64,000 nt of DNA from Boswellia sacra (taxonomy: Eukaryota > Streptophyta > Magnoliopsida > Sapindales > Burseraceae): contig SNVD02006879.1 of NCBI GenBank assembly GCA_013180625.2, positions 62,001 to 126,000 of the forward strand, given 5' to 3'. Of the stretch, positions 33,489-46,329 are shown in pieces. Positions within the stretch are counted from its first letter, which is position 1; each line of letters begins with the position of its first letter. The notes below the pieces were generated by a model, which made no database searches, had not been told where the DNA came from, and worked only from the letters and a program-made list of their open reading frames with translations. A program made the position numbers and the translations under genes.

Positions 33489-34910
33489 GCCTGCTAACCC
33501 CCCAAACAAAATAGGTGGACTAATTAATGGGTAAGTTTCATTAACAAATTTCTGAAAAAAAGGGTGGTTGATATTTGATTAAAAATGGGAAAGATGATTT
33601 ATGCCTATCAATTTCGTGAAATCTAAGGATAGCATGAGAACTATTTTTCAATTACCATGGACGTCGATGGTTTTATGCTTTGCCAAGAATTTTGAATGCA
33701 AACAAAAGCATCCTATGCTCAAAGCTTTGCTACCTGCCATAGAATTTAAAAGAAGTGATGACTCTCTTTTGGACTATTCCAATATTTAAAATTGAATAAT
33801 TCACAAATCTTATTTTCTTATTACGTATAGAAATAAAAAATATTTACTTGGAGACAAAATTTAGAGTATTGATGTGTCCAAATCATCTACGACCATTGAT
33901 TCTTTCGGATATTCTTAAATTATATATGTGTTGTTTTTTAGTGTAACTATTGATCTTTTCTTTTTCTTCAGGAATACGAAATTTTGTATTTAATTACAAT
34001 AATTTTACATTTTAGGATGTGACGTTTCATGTTATGAATAATAAGAGGATGATACGACGAAAGAAGATGCAATGTTTTTACCGAATTAATGATTTTATAG
34101 ATCACTTTAAAGTTTTAAGTTATTCTAATGATTATCTTTAACAGAAGAGATTATAACAGCTTTCAATTATTAATTCTAGTAGCTTTCAAGAAGTGGAAGT
34201 AGTATTCAACAACTCACCTTTACCTCAATCAGACTCCAATGATAAAGTAGCAGACAAAACAAATGCATAATAAAAATTAAAAAGTGAACAGCTGACTGAT
34301 GCCTAGCTGACTTTCATGCCACAGACCACCAAAGTAGATTCATAATTCATTAAATTAGTGCATAACCAAATGGAATTTAGTATACCCCATTAGTCTCCTA
34401 ACTTGGAATCTTTTAACAGGAATTACTATGTTAAATTACACATTCTTGATACCATTTAATTATCAGAATCAAAAGTTCTAATGGCAATTTATAATATAGC
34501 ATAACATTAACTGTAAATATTATTACTTCAATAATATATATATCAGAAAATACGTCGAAACTTATAGAAAATATGATATGCTTAAAACAAATAGCTAATA
34601 TGATATAAAATATCAAAACTTATAGATAAGGTGATATATTATATATAACGCGATATATTTCTTCTAATGAATTTTTTTTCCAGTGTTAAGAGTATTGGAT
34701 GAGAATTGAATATCAATTAATTTCTCTCATGAAGGGCATTAACAGAAGACTTAAAAAACACACAAAACTTGAAAGATGCTTGAGAGAAATTTAATATTAA
34801 AAAAAAGGCAAAAGAAAACTCAGATTCATTTCACAATAACTGAAAGAGGAACTGATCACTTTCTCTGTAGCAAAAAGTAAAGTTGGATTCACCCATGGGA
34901 TGAAGAAAGC
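33489..34910. other. Intergenic AT-rich DNA
   Basis: A short open frame at 33601-33789 resembles nothing I know. The rest is AT-rich. The last 100-200 bases probably include the 3' untranslated region of the gene at 34911. Confidence 0.5.
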
Positions 34911-35474
34911 CTACAGTCCAAGAAATCTCTTACAGGCTTTCAGGATCTTGCCTCTGCTATGCTTCTTCACAGATCTTGTTCCTTCCATTCCAAAGCCATC
35001 TTCATAGTAATCATCAATAGGAGATGACAAGGTCACAGACTGGTCATGGATCCTGCGATACCTTTCTGAAACAGAAGCACTTCTTCTCATGGAGAATGCC
35101 CTCTTCACTGCAGACTGAACCACTGCAGAAGCCGAGGAAACTGAGCTGTTCCTACTCAGCTTCACATGACCAAACCTCTCGCCACCATTGCACTCTCGAG
35201 GATGATGATGATGATAATCATCTGAGTACTCCTCCTGCTGATCTGAAAATGATGAATCTTGTGGGGATTTTCTCTTGTTGGGATTCCTGATGATAATCTG
35301 GTGATTGGTAATTTCCTGGAATTTGGTTACAGAGTTTGGAGTAGTAGTGGCACTAGATATGGATTTTGGATTTTGAGGAACTGATGGTGGTGATGATAAA
35401 AGATCTGATGAAAAGTCCATGGATCTTGATTTGGTAGCAGTGCCAATGATTTTCATCTTGGAGTAACCATTCAT
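34911..35474 (-). CDS. Plant-specific Ser-rich basic protein of unknown function, intact
   Basis: A single uninterrupted exon of 187 codons from ATG at 35474. The N-terminal half is Ser/Thr/Pro-rich and low in complexity (an SSPPSVPQNP stretch), with basic NKRKS at 66-70 and a His run at 88-91. The conserved-looking core is FSMRRSASVSERYRRIHDQ (127-145), followed by an acidic DDYYEDGF patch and a basic C-terminus (KHSRGKILKACKRFLGL). RRSAS and RNSS fit basophilic kinase sites. No signal peptide or membrane helix is visible. I recall similar RRS.SVSERY.RIHDQ proteins in other angiosperms but know no function for them. The next Met (residue 7) is an alternative start. A TATA box lies about 140 bp upstream. 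One of two intact host genes in the window. Confidence 0.85.
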   Translation of the reverse strand: MNGYSKMKIIGTATKSRSMDFSSDLLSSPPSVPQNPKSISSATTTPNSVTKFQEITNHQIIIRNPNKRKSPQDSSFSDQQEEYSDDYHHHHPRECNGGERFGHVKLSRNSSVSSASAVVQSAVKRAFSMRRSASVSERYRRIHDQSVTLSSPIDDYYEDGFGMEGTRSVKKHSRGKILKACKRFLGL

Positions 35475-35611
35475 TTTTTCTTCTTTCCTGGTCTGCTTTG
35501 TTGTCCTTTTTGTTTATTTCTAGGCTAATGGGTGCTAGCTAGGCAGCTATCTAGCTTGGTAGAAATTGAGAGGCAATGGTAGACCTTGAAGGAGAGCAAG
35601 TAGAGAAGGAG

Positions 35612-35622
35612 ATTATATATAC
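35612..35622 (-). promoter_or_regulatory. TATA box of the 34911-35474 gene
   Basis: On the minus strand GTATATATAATC lies about 140 bp upstream of the ATG at 35474, leaving a leader of roughly 100 bases. Confidence 0.6.
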
Positions 35623-35639
35623 AAATGCAACAAGACAAT

Positions 35640-38150
35640 TTATATTAAATTTTTTAGGTTTTGAAACTAGGGTCAAATTGTGGAGGTGAATATAATTTGA
35701 CTAAGAAGTTCTAATCATGGTAGATTTGGAATTTTTGAAGAAGAAAAAAATATAAGGAAAGACAAGAATTATATAGTATTACTTTAGACGGGTTTCTCGC
35801 CAATATATTTTTATAAGCTATTTTATATCCTTTTTGAATTGATCAATGTGCTAAGTGCAGTAAGTGTGGAAATCATTTTTCTTTCATTGGTAACATAGGA
35901 CACAGAAAAATGATGAACACATAAAAATTACATTGCATTGACAATAGATTTTCCATGACATGCACAATTCACATTACAGAATAATGTTGGACAAGATAAA
36001 AGTGATTTTATTATTATCATTATTATTTTATTTACTATTTAGATCAGATCCAAGGCCAAGTTCTTATAAGCTTAAACTTAACAAATATTTTCAAAGAGGT
36101 AAAAAAAGACATACGTATATTGTTAAAGCATTTAATACTTTTAAACGCTCAAAATTTAATCTTATAACATGCATAAAATTTGTAATTAAAAGTTCATCAA
36201 ACACCCATTATTATGAAGTTCTGGATTAAAATTAAGAAAAGAGTCTTGTAAATGTAAAAGTAACTAATTAAAGTTGATTATTTTAAGATGTGTTCATCAT
36301 CTATATATGAAGGGAAAGGGGATATATAATAATTAATTATTCACGGAGAGGCAGCACAATTTCATGTTACATAATCTAATTATTTTTTGAAGCCATAAAT
36401 TGACAGCCCATGTGCTTTGCTAAAATAAATGTTGATAATCAATAGCACGTGACTCCCCAAGTTTGAAGTCAAAAATGAGAAAAAACATATTACTCTTTTT
36501 ATAATGACAATGGCACGAGTGATGCCTCACTCTACTCTTATCTCTTACTTTGAAATTTGGTCGCTTCGTTGGGTCCATTAATTATTATTAAAATTGATTT
36601 TATTTCACGATAAATATTAGATTTATAATTTATATATAATTTAAATTTTATAATATGATATAATAGTCTATATGATAAAATCTTATCGAAAATATAACTT
36701 TCTTTATTTTTTTCTCTTTCAGTAAATTTTTATCATGCAAACTACCACATCAGATTATAGAGTTTAAATTACATGTAGATTAAAAATCTAATACTACTGT
36801 CATTTTACTGACCAAATATACAAGTAAAAAATTTCTAAACTAGAAGAAAGCAGAAAAAAATGTTCAGTGAGATGGACTTATCATATTATTATTTTACATT
36901 TATTAAATTATTATTTAATTGATTAAAGTTATTATTTGTTATTTTTAAAATAGATGTATATATTATTATATAATTAGATTTATATAAATAAAGGACATCG
37001 TAAGCTTATCTTACATAATTTTTTTTAAATGATATATTTTTGAGATGAATTGGGGATTTATATAATTTAATCATTATCAATTAGATACATGGAAAAAGTT
37101 TATATATCTATATATATAGACACACACATATTGAAGGTGGTCTTTGGTACTTTTTGAATTTATGAACATTTATGTCATAAAGTATTGGAACCTTTCTATT
37201 ATATAATTAAAAGATAGAAAAAATTTTAACAAACATGTTTTCAATTTCCTTAGAAAGGTTCGGGAAGATATTTAATTAATAGAGTTATGTAATCATTTTC
37301 GGAGTTCTGTTTCTTCATTTTCAAATTAAAAAAAAAAAAAATTTGTTTGGTAGCTTCTTTAGAAAAACATATTGTTGGAAAGTTGTTAAAATCGTTTTAT
37401 ACCAACTTTGTAAAGAAAAGGCCGAAAAATATCAATTTTTGTGTTTTAGCACTTTTTGGGAAACTTTTCAAAAGAGTGGATATTTATTTACTGCTTTACT
37501 CGTTTTCAAACTTTTTTTTTTCTACAAAGCATATTTGTTTTCATATGTGTATTGTAACTTTTTGTTCAACTTCTGGTTCCTATGTTAATAGGAGTGGGAC
37601 TTCTACATTTTTGAGTGCCCAAAATACACATCTAACTTGCTCGATTTAGTATATAATTATCTATATACAAACTTTTGTTTCTGAAGATAGGGGATAGAAG
37701 GAATTTTAAGAAAATGAGTACGGTTGATATGTTTTTGAAGTTAAAATTTTAATAGCATTTTATTATAAAAATTAGTATAAAATCTAAAAGTAGAAAAAAT
37801 AAATTTCCTTATTTTTCATAGGTTTTAACTCTGAAAATGATTCCTTTTTAAATATTCTATCAAGCATGTTAATTTTTTGGCCGAGATTAATTTTGTTAAT
37901 GAAACTCAAAATTTTGGATTATTTCAAATTTTTAAAGTTAATTCAAATCACAAACTAGGTGCCCCCTTTTTGTTCTTTTTATTGTCCAACATAAGCTTCT
38001 AATATTGAAAGAGGAAAGATTTACAAGACCTTTTGATAAAAAATGTTGATTGCCAAATTGGCACTCTTGCTAGTGAAAAAGGATGTCATTGACTTTAGGT
38101 ACCAAAATTAAGGCTAGAACAAATTAGGCCGTCAAGGTTTTTATAAGACC
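35640..38150. other. Intergenic AT-rich DNA
   Basis: No convincing gene. Short T-rich open frames at 37343-37649 are low-complexity. 36600-37100 is extremely AT-rich. Confidence 0.5.
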
Positions 38151-38159
38151 CGTCACCCA

Positions 38160-39135
38160 CCCCGCCTGACACATCCGAAAATAGGATTATCTCCCAAGTA
38201 TAGGAGTGTCGAAGTAATAAATCCGGTGAGATCGGGGTCGATCCATGCAGAGGGGGATTTTAGCGCTGTAAATTATAAGGTAAGTAAATATGACATGATT
38301 AATATAAATGAATAACAAGATAATATCAATAAATAAATATTAAGATGGTAGGAGGTATTACCCACCATTCCAATGTAAAACAAAAATAAAAGGTGGTAAG
38401 ACCATCCATAAGAATAGGTGGTAAAACCTACCATAGCAAATAAGATAACAAATTCATAAAACTAAAATACACAAGTAAAAGGAATTAACACAATAATAAT
38501 GAAAGCTAAGGTTAGGGGATCCGCCCTTGATATATCAAATAAGAATAGACAATCCAATTATAACTAAATTGAAATCCACACATCAAAGAGGTTCCAATCA
38601 GAAGGTATGTCATTTAAGCCCAATGGTAGTTATATGAATTATATTTGTTTTATTACAAATATTTATACTACTTCTTGTAAATGGGTTCAAGCATCCAATG
38701 TGCCAATCACTATAAATCTATAACAAAATCAAGGTTCCTAACTAGATTTGTGTTGGTAAGGAAGAACCGTACGACATTTAGAAAGGATCCAAGCATTTGA
38801 TGTGCCAAGGATTATCTACAATGGATCAAGTCCTCCACTTTACAAGTGGTGTCAAGATTAATTAAGAAAATAAATATAAATCATATAAAATAAATAACAA
38901 AGATTATGATTATTAAGCACAAATCAAAGGGTTAGAAAATTACTACTCTCATATCAAGGGTTTCACCCTCTCACTGTAGCAAGAGAGAATTTAGCAAGAA
39001 CTATAAAAGAAAGAAAACAAATTACAAAAATAAGATTTATTAATAACATAAAAACACAAAAGAGAAAAACACAATAACAAGTGATCCCAGCCAAGGCCAA
39101 GATGCCCCAATGGGTCACAAGACACCTCTATTTAT
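38160..39135 (-). repeat. Gypsy LTR fragment of the element A family
   Basis: 38983-39134 repeats the LTR-like sequence at 5626-5798 beside element A, in the same orientation. Further left, TTATCTCCCAAGTATAGGAG (about 38188) and CCGGTGAGATCGGGGTCGAT read like an inverted LTR end and adjacent leader. The right edge is cut by the LTR at 39136. No coding region is attached. Confidence 0.6.
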
Positions 39136-39350
39136 TGTTAGCCCTAAGGCTACATGATAATTTTGATGATAACAATACACATTGATTCATTGAGATTTAC
39201 TAACATGTTTATTTATGTGCAAGAATAAGATTATTGAAATAATTGTAAAATCAAGAAGGGGCTTATTAAAATGAAGTGTTGAAGCTAAGGAGAAAACTAC
39301 ATGTTAAAGGCACTAAAGTTTAAGAACAAGGATTGACTCAAGGAATGTGA

Positions 39351-40070
39351 CACATGAGCAATGTTCAATCAATTGGTCATATATATCTCTACAAATATCC
39401 AAATGACGTGCTTCTTGAGCCTTTGGAAAGCTTACTCAATTTATAACATTTCATATGTTTTAATGAAATTCAAATTTCAAGTGCAAGGTTGTCCAAATCA
39501 TCATGTAAATTGAAAGACAAATGGAAGCAGCTGACATGAGCACCGAATACTCCTTTGGACATATCTTGAGCTAGAAAAATCAAAATGACTTAATTCTTAT
39601 AGCATTGGAAAGATGACTTAATGAGAACATTTCATATGTTTTGAAAAAATTCAAATTTCAAACAGAAGGCCGACATAATTGACATGCAATTCGGTGGACT
39701 AACGCAAAGAAGAAAAATCAACTCACATGAGCACCGAATGGTGTTTTGGCCATATCTTAAGAGATCAGATATTCCAATTCCTCTTAATCTATGTTGTTTG
39801 GAAAGCTTATTCAAATATGAAGATCTTTTATGTTTGAAGAAATTCAAATTTCAAATGGAAGGCTGACAGAATTATCATTCAAGTCAGTGGACAGACACAT
39901 GAAAGAAAAATCAAGTCACTTGAGCACTGAATGGTGTTTTGGCAATATCTTGAGATACAGATATCCAAATGACTTGGTTCTTGATGCGTTGGAAAGCTTA
40001 TTAAAATGTACAGATCTTTTATGTTTTACAGATTTTCAAATTTCAAACGGAACATTGACAAAAATGGCAG
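39351..40070 (+). repeat. Four diverged tandem units of about 190 bp inside the LTR
   Basis: Units start at about 39351, 39533, 39724 and 39917. Each contains a TGAGCA start, TTTGG.CATATCTTGAG, a TTGGAAAGCTTA-like word and AAATTCAAATTTCAAA at the end. Spacing is 182-193 bp. Confidence 0.8.
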
Positions 40071-40357
40071 ACAAGATTACGGTTTTTATGGTGGGCATAA
40101 AATTTGGAGATGGTGTCTTCACTTGATTAAGTTCATCTCATTTGCCTATAAAAGGAGCCATTCTCCCATGCATTCAAGAAGTGCACGAGAAGCATTTTAT
40201 CAAGCAAAAAGCAAGAGAAATATCAGTCTAGGAGAGCTTTTATATTATTTATCTTACTATTTGGAAGAGAGTTATACTTTTGTTGTAAAAACTATCTGTG
40301 TTCTGTATTGTGTGTGAGAGTGAGATATTAGTAAAGGATAATAGTTATCCTTGAGAG

Positions 40358-40612
40358 AACTCTTTTTTGTGTGTTAGCAAGAGTTGAGGAAAGTAATGCC
40401 TTGGGTGAGGTGTTCAGCAAGAAAAAACTCTTGTGTGGTGTTTCAAGGGTGAAGGAAGTGCCTTTGAGGTGTTCATAAGACAGAACTCTTGGTGTTGGTT
40501 ATCAAGGGTTGAAGGAAGTTGCCTGGTGAGGTTGTTCATCAAGAAGAACTCTTGGTGTGGTGTTATCAAGAGTTGGAAGAAAAAGTCTTGGTGAGGTTGT
40601 TCATCAAGCAAG
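40358..40612 (+). repeat. Four-unit minisatellite of about 63 bp in the LTR
   Basis: AACTCTT starts each unit at 40358, 40426, 40484 and 40547, followed by ATCAAG.GTTGAAGGAAG and GGTGAGGTTGTTCATCAAG-like words. Spacing is 58-68 bp. Confidence 0.8.
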
Positions 40613-40937
40613 TTGTAAAGAATTCTACAACTTAGTGGAAAGCCTAGCTCGTGGAGCTAGGAGCCCGTGGACGTAGGCAAGGTTTGCCGAACCACGTAAA
40701 TTGAGTTTGCACTCTCTCTATCCATTTCCTCTTTTCATTTACTTGTACTTGTGATTGTTCATTATTATTAATCTTTTGATTGCATTTTTGATAAATTCTA
40801 ATTTCATCTTCTTCACCTTTATTCTAAAAGAAAGAGTTAAATAATTTTGATCTTTCAAGAAAAGTTTTCTAAATCCATTTTTATAAATAAAAGCCCAATT
40901 CACCCCCCCTCTTGGGTTGCCATACCTGGGTCAACAG

Positions 40938-43274
40938 TTATCTCTTCTGATATCGAGACCATGACAACCCGGTAATGACATAGATGTTTATTTAGTCCCA
41001 TTAATAGATGACTTGAAACTTTTATGGGAGGAAGGTGTTGAGGTCTATGATGCTTATAAGAAAGAAACTTTTAACATGCGAGCTATCTTGTTATGGACAA
41101 TCAACGACTCTCCAGCCTATGGTAACCTCTCTGGTTGCTCAGTAAAGGGGTATTATGCTTGTCCAATATGTGGGAAAGAAACTGTTTCATGTAGATAAAA
41201 CATGGCAAGAAAAATATCGAAATGGGCCATAGGCGATTCCTCCCTAAAAATCATCAATTTAGAAAAAAGAAGAAGGCATTTAATGGGGAGCAAGAAATTG
41301 GGCTTGCTACAAAACTGCTTAGCGGGGAAGCCATATTAGATAAGCTAGAAAATTTCCAAGCATCTTAGGGGAAAAGTAAGGAAAGAAAGCGCAAAAAAGT
41401 GGAAAATGATGAGTACTTGTGCTGGAAGAAAAAATCCATCTTCTTTACTCTTCCATATTGGAAACATTTAACATGTTCGTCACAACCTTGATGTTATGCA
41501 TATTGAAAAAAATGTTTGTGAAAGTATCTATGGGACTTTATTAAACATTCCTGGAAAAAAAAATGATAGTCTTTAAGTCTAGGTTAGACTTTGTTGATTT
41601 GGGTTTGAGGGCAGAGTTACATCCATTGGTTACTAAAAGTCGTACTTATTTGCCTCCAGCATGCTACACACTTAGCAAGAAAGAGAAACAAATGTTCTGC
41701 CAAACATTATATGATATTAGAGTCCCTTTTGGATATTGTTCGAACCTTAAAAACCTTGTATCCATGGATGACTTAAATCTTATTGGTTTAAAATCCTATG
41801 ATTGTCATGCTCTTATGCAACAATCTCTTCCTTTGGCAATAAGATCGATGTTGCCCAAACAAGTTCGTTATGCAAGTACATGTTTTTGTTCTTCTTTAAT
41901 GAGCTTTGTACCAAAGTGGTTGATGTTCCTAAGTTAGATAAGGTGCAAGATGATCTAGTCATGACCTTGTGCTTGTTGGAGAAATACTTTCCACCTTCGT
42001 TTTTTGACATCATGGTTCATTTAACCGTACATCTAGTTAGAAAAGTTAGATTATGTGGGCCTGTATACCTTAGACAGATGTATCCTTTTGAGAGATTCAT
42101 GAAAATCCTTAAAGGGCATGTACAAAATAGAAATCGTCCCGAAGGTTGTTTTGCTGAGTGTTACATTGCCATGGAAGCAATGGACTTTTGCTCTGAGTAT
42201 GTGACTTCCGTTGATGAGGAAATTGAAATAGATAGGCCATTGCGTGGGGATCGAGTGATTTCAATCAGCCAAGATGAATGGTCACAAGTACACCTATATG
42301 TCCTCCAAAACGTCGACAATGTCCAATCTTACATTGAGTAAGTGTCTACTTTTCTTTGGCAACTTCTTGTATTCATCTTATGTTATTCAACCTCTATCAT
42401 TCATTGACAATCATTTTTTTTTTTATTTTTGTTAGATTGCATAAGAAATGGTTGACGGATCATTTTCCAAGGCAATCTAGAAATGCCAAGTGGGTGCAAG
42501 ATGAACATAATCGAACCTTTATTGATTGGTTCAAAGATAAGGTAAAAGAAGCCTTATACTAATTTCTTTTCTAGAAAAATAGAATATTATAGCTTTTTAT
42601 CAATATATAAGATATCAATAACACTTTTGTTACTTTCATACTAGGTTGGAAGGTTAATTAACAACGAGGAAGAAATCACCTCCACCTTGAAATGGTTTGC
42701 ACAAGGGCCTCGTCCATATGTGACATCCTATTCGGGTTATGTCATCAACAATTGTCACTACCACACAAAAGACCATGGGGAAACTAAGGTCAATCAAAAT
42801 AGTGGAGTGACCATTGTTGCAAGGACAATGCAGATTGCAAGTGCCAAAGACAAAAAACCAACTGTCGGGGACTTAAGTTTCTATGGTATAATACGGGAAA
42901 TTTGGTCTCTTGACTATCACATGTTTAGTTTTCCCATGTTTAAACGTGATTGGGTTGACAACAACGGAGAGGTTCAGATGGATGAATTCGGTGTAACGCT
43001 GGTAGATCTATCACGTATTGGCCATAAATCAGATTCATTTGTCCTAGCATCACAAGTAAAGCAAGTCTTTTATGTCGCTGACCAAAGTGATAGTACGTGG
43101 TCAATTGTACAATTCACATGTGATAACTCGTACAAAGTTGATAGAAGTCAAGATGATATTCTTCCTTTGGTTGAACAACATCTTTTTAACAATGTCTTGA
43201 CATCCCTAGAGGCATATGATACATATGATGACGATGATAGTGGTTGTATTCGCAATCATTTAGAGGGTATTTAG
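40938..43274 (+). pseudogene. CACTA tnp2 transposase
   Basis: Starts mid-gene with LSLLISRP, a TGA, then QPGNDIDVYLVPLIDDLKLL, MRAILLWTINDSPAYGNLSG and YYACPICGKET (Transposase_21 core), VRHNLDVMHIEKNVCESIYG, then the DUF4218-type domain (PKLDKVQDDLVMTLCLLEKY, QMYPFERFMKILKGHVQNRN). Two introns (about 42341-42435 and 42543-42645) lead to the DUF4216-type end (FYGIIREIWSLDYHMFSFPM, ASQVKQVFYVADQSD). The protein cuts and joins CACTA ends in the nucleus. Stops and frameshifts occur near 41196-41570 and 41860-41940. The N-terminus is missing. Confidence 0.9.
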
Positions 43275-43395
43275 GTTGATAACACAACATTGAAATGAAA
43301 GGATGACTCATTTTGATTTCATACTCATTAGTAGTTACTGATCTTGATTACTAACTTGTTTCTTTTTTTTTTTTTGTAATTGCAGGTAGGGGGCT

Positions 43396-46260
43396 ATGGG
43401 AGATGACGATGGCAATGAACATAAAGGAATTGATCACATGGACGAGTCCCCACCCAAAAAGCGCAAAACTAGAGGCCTTTGCACAAATAAGAAGTGTAAC
43501 AAAAAAAATTAAAGCTGAAATATTGAAACTACAATGCAATCAGTACGGGCAGCATGTTGGGAAAAATGCTACAGACTTAGCAATCCAGATTAGTTGTTTT
43601 GCAAGCCAGACAGTCTCGATTTAGGACACGGATTGGCGAAATGTGGATGAAGTTTACAAAGAAAAGATATGGGCAGACCTGATAGTAAGTCTTAGAATGC
43701 AAAATTTTGTCATATAATATACTCATGTTACTTGGCACTTTCCTTTCTCTCTGTTTTGCTTAATTACAAAATTCATTTTTTCCAACTTGTTTTCTTTAAT
43801 ATGTTTTAGGTGATAATGTTAATATGTTGAGTTACTCTTTTGCAAAGTAATAATCTAATGCATCAAATTATAGGGATTATATTTCTGTATAACCTTGGTT
43901 GTTTATTAGTTTACATGCTCCATTTAATTTCCTTGCAACAAAAGTTTGATGTATACGCCAGATCTAAGGATAGATTGATGAAGAGAGCTGGCGAAGCATG
44001 GCGCTCTTTTAAGACAAGGTTGACCACAAAATTTATCCTTCTGTACAAGGATGATCCGAAGAAGTTGTGACATCCTCCACCATTGTACAAGAACATCATT
44101 AAACAAGAGGAGTGGGAACGATTTGTTGAAAGTCGTTTGAGAGACAAATTTGGGGTAATTTCTTTATTAACTCATCGAATGCAAAATCTGTTGTTGATTC
44201 TATAAATAGTTCAGGTTTCTTTTGATTAATTAAACTGCTTGTCGATATTATATGTGCAAAAATAGTAATCATTAATATGCCCCTTCGGTATAGTTGTGTA
44301 CATCACAGAATATGATTGCATTGTTATAGGTTATTAGTTGTTTGGAATTGTTGATTTAATTCTACATAAATTGATAGTGATACAAAATGCACCAAATATT
44401 TATGAATTGCAGGTGAATTTTATAAAAGAGTAATTGGAGCTTAATGTTGTCAAATGACTGGGTTGAGTTCAGAATTATTGTGTTCAGATTGGATTGATAT
44501 ACTGTTTTGTCTATGTCATTAAAGTTTCTTGTTTATATTTTCAATGACGTTAGTTTTTGTTGCATATCCTAAATTCGGGGTTATGTTATAATGTTTTATG
44601 AAGGAATTCAGTGAACAACAACGGGAAAGATGTACGATCATTGTACAGGCAGATCAGGATATGCAAAGATCGAAGAGGAGATGGTAATGAATATTCTGAT
44701 TGATGATAATGTTGTTTTAAGTTGTTTGAAACCCATTACACTTTAGTCTTCATGTTCAGTTAATGGTTAAAATATTTCACTATAGTGGGTAGAGTCTGGA
44801 GATTGGGATTCGTCTATTGATCGATGTGGAAAAAGGAAGGATAGGGATTACCATTCCAACGTTGTTCCTATAATTGAGAAGATTGTAAGTAGTCTACACT
44901 GTATTCTAATTATGCACATGGGCAAAGTTATTTGTATTGTAGTAGATTTTATTTTATTCTATTATTTATGACCTTGCACATTTGAGTTGGTAATCAGTAT
45001 TTGCATGTTGATCATATGAAGTCAAGAGTTTATTAAGTAGATGCTAATTTTTGAAACTGTGGAAGATTTGATTTCTCATAATCAAATATATGTAGTTAGA
45101 TGGAGCCATATACAGCCAGTCTCCCTGTCAATGCATGTCATTAAAGTTTCACATATAAACCATACTGAAGTACATTGCACGGAAATGGATGTATCAGATT
45201 ACTCAGCAAGTTTAATAGGATTCCGTTTCAAGCATTTGTAAAAAAAGTGTGGACAAGTATTAAGGGGAGGAGGAGGGGGAAGGAGAGGGGGCACGGGGGT
45301 TGGTGTTCTAAATTGTGCACAGTTGCATTCAGCCCTTTAGGGGTGCTATATGACTTTGTTGAGATTTTCATGATTCATTCTTCTTCGCTATATACTCTAA
45401 ATAATGGTGTATTAGTTATTTTCTAATTTAATACATGGGTTGTTTGTTGTAGGAAGAGTTGAAGTTGCAGCCTCAGTCAAGTGTGACAGACATAGCATTA
45501 GGGAGCGATATACTCACTCAAGCATTGGGCAAACCGGAGCATAGGGGCGAGTGAGAGGGGTTGGGAGATTTGTCACACCAACTTCATATTTTAAAAGTGT
45601 TCACGGAAATTATGAGAGAGACAAGAAAGTACAGGAGTTGAAGAGGCAACTGAAGGAATCCCATGATGAAATAGTAAGACTTTGGAGTGAAGTTGTAACT
45701 GTTAAGTCAGCTGGCTCAAGTAACACACAACAAGTGGAAAAGGAAACAGATATTAAAGCTTTTGATGATTTGAAAAAAAACCCCAACTTCGGGTGTATCG
45801 ATAAAACATGAGGTTGAGTTCTCAAGGAAGTGTAGCAATTCCAAAGTTGGGAAGCAATTAGAATTGGAAGATTTATCAAACAGTGACAACGAGGGACCTG
45901 TAAAACCAAAAACTGCATCTGAAAATAGAGAGGTACCATTGGTGCAGTGTTTAATTTCCTTATATTATCTAAAAATCTATGTAGTTACTGTTTGAGTATA
46001 AATACAATGTTGACATGTAATTTAATGTTATGACTTAGTGGAAATGCTGTGATTTGAAAGTGGAGGAGGGTGGAATCACTATGGGCACTGGAACCATTTT
46101 GAAAGATTCGACTCCAAATGTAATTGTGTCACTTGATCAAGCCTATGATCAATATACTTTTCTCCCCATTCAGCAGAAAAGTGATGATATAGTCACTTTA
46201 TATGAGACATGTGGTTGCCATGTACTTGTTATATGGTCTGAGGTAAACAATTCATCATCA
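43396..46260 (+). pseudogene. Second CACTA gene, plant transposase (Ptta/En/Spm-like)
   Basis: ATG at 43396 gives a basic start (DESPPKKRKTRGL, likely nuclear localisation) that soon meets stops. Later exons encode KDRLMKRAGEAWRSFKTRLT (43964-44069), YKNIIKQEEWERFVESRLRD near 44090-44155, a coiled coil (VQELKRQLKESHDEIVRLWS, 45630-45690), and VEEGGITMGTGTILKDS with SLDQAYDQYTFLPIQ (46060-46180). Exons alternate with AT-rich introns. Such proteins bind subterminal repeats in En/Spm systems. Individual exon limits are uncertain and several frames are broken. Confidence 0.7.
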
Positions 46261-46329
46261 TGATCTAAGTTAATTTAACATTATTTGTATTATTGTTATA
46301 TAATATACAGTAACTGAACGTTTAAGTTG

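Larger units (their letters stand above)
39136..40936 (+). repeat. Lone 1.8-kb LTR, TGTTAG...GTCAACA
   Basis: Begins TGTTAGCCC and ends CTTGGGTTGCCATACCTGGG then TCAACA, the style of large Copia (SIRE/Maximus-like) LTRs. No internal region remains. The five flanking bases are TTTAT on the left and GTTAT on the right, so the duplication is imperfect. The left flank is gypsy LTR sequence while the right flank is CACTA transposase coding sequence. It may therefore have formed by recombination between two insertions. Lineage is inferred from the end wording only. Confidence 0.7.

Noticed and set aside
33601..33789. A 62-codon plus-strand open frame
   Set aside because: Short, isolated, and without a recognisable motif or promoter.
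37343..37649. Two overlapping plus-strand open frames
   Set aside because: T-rich, low-complexity translations with no recognisable domain.
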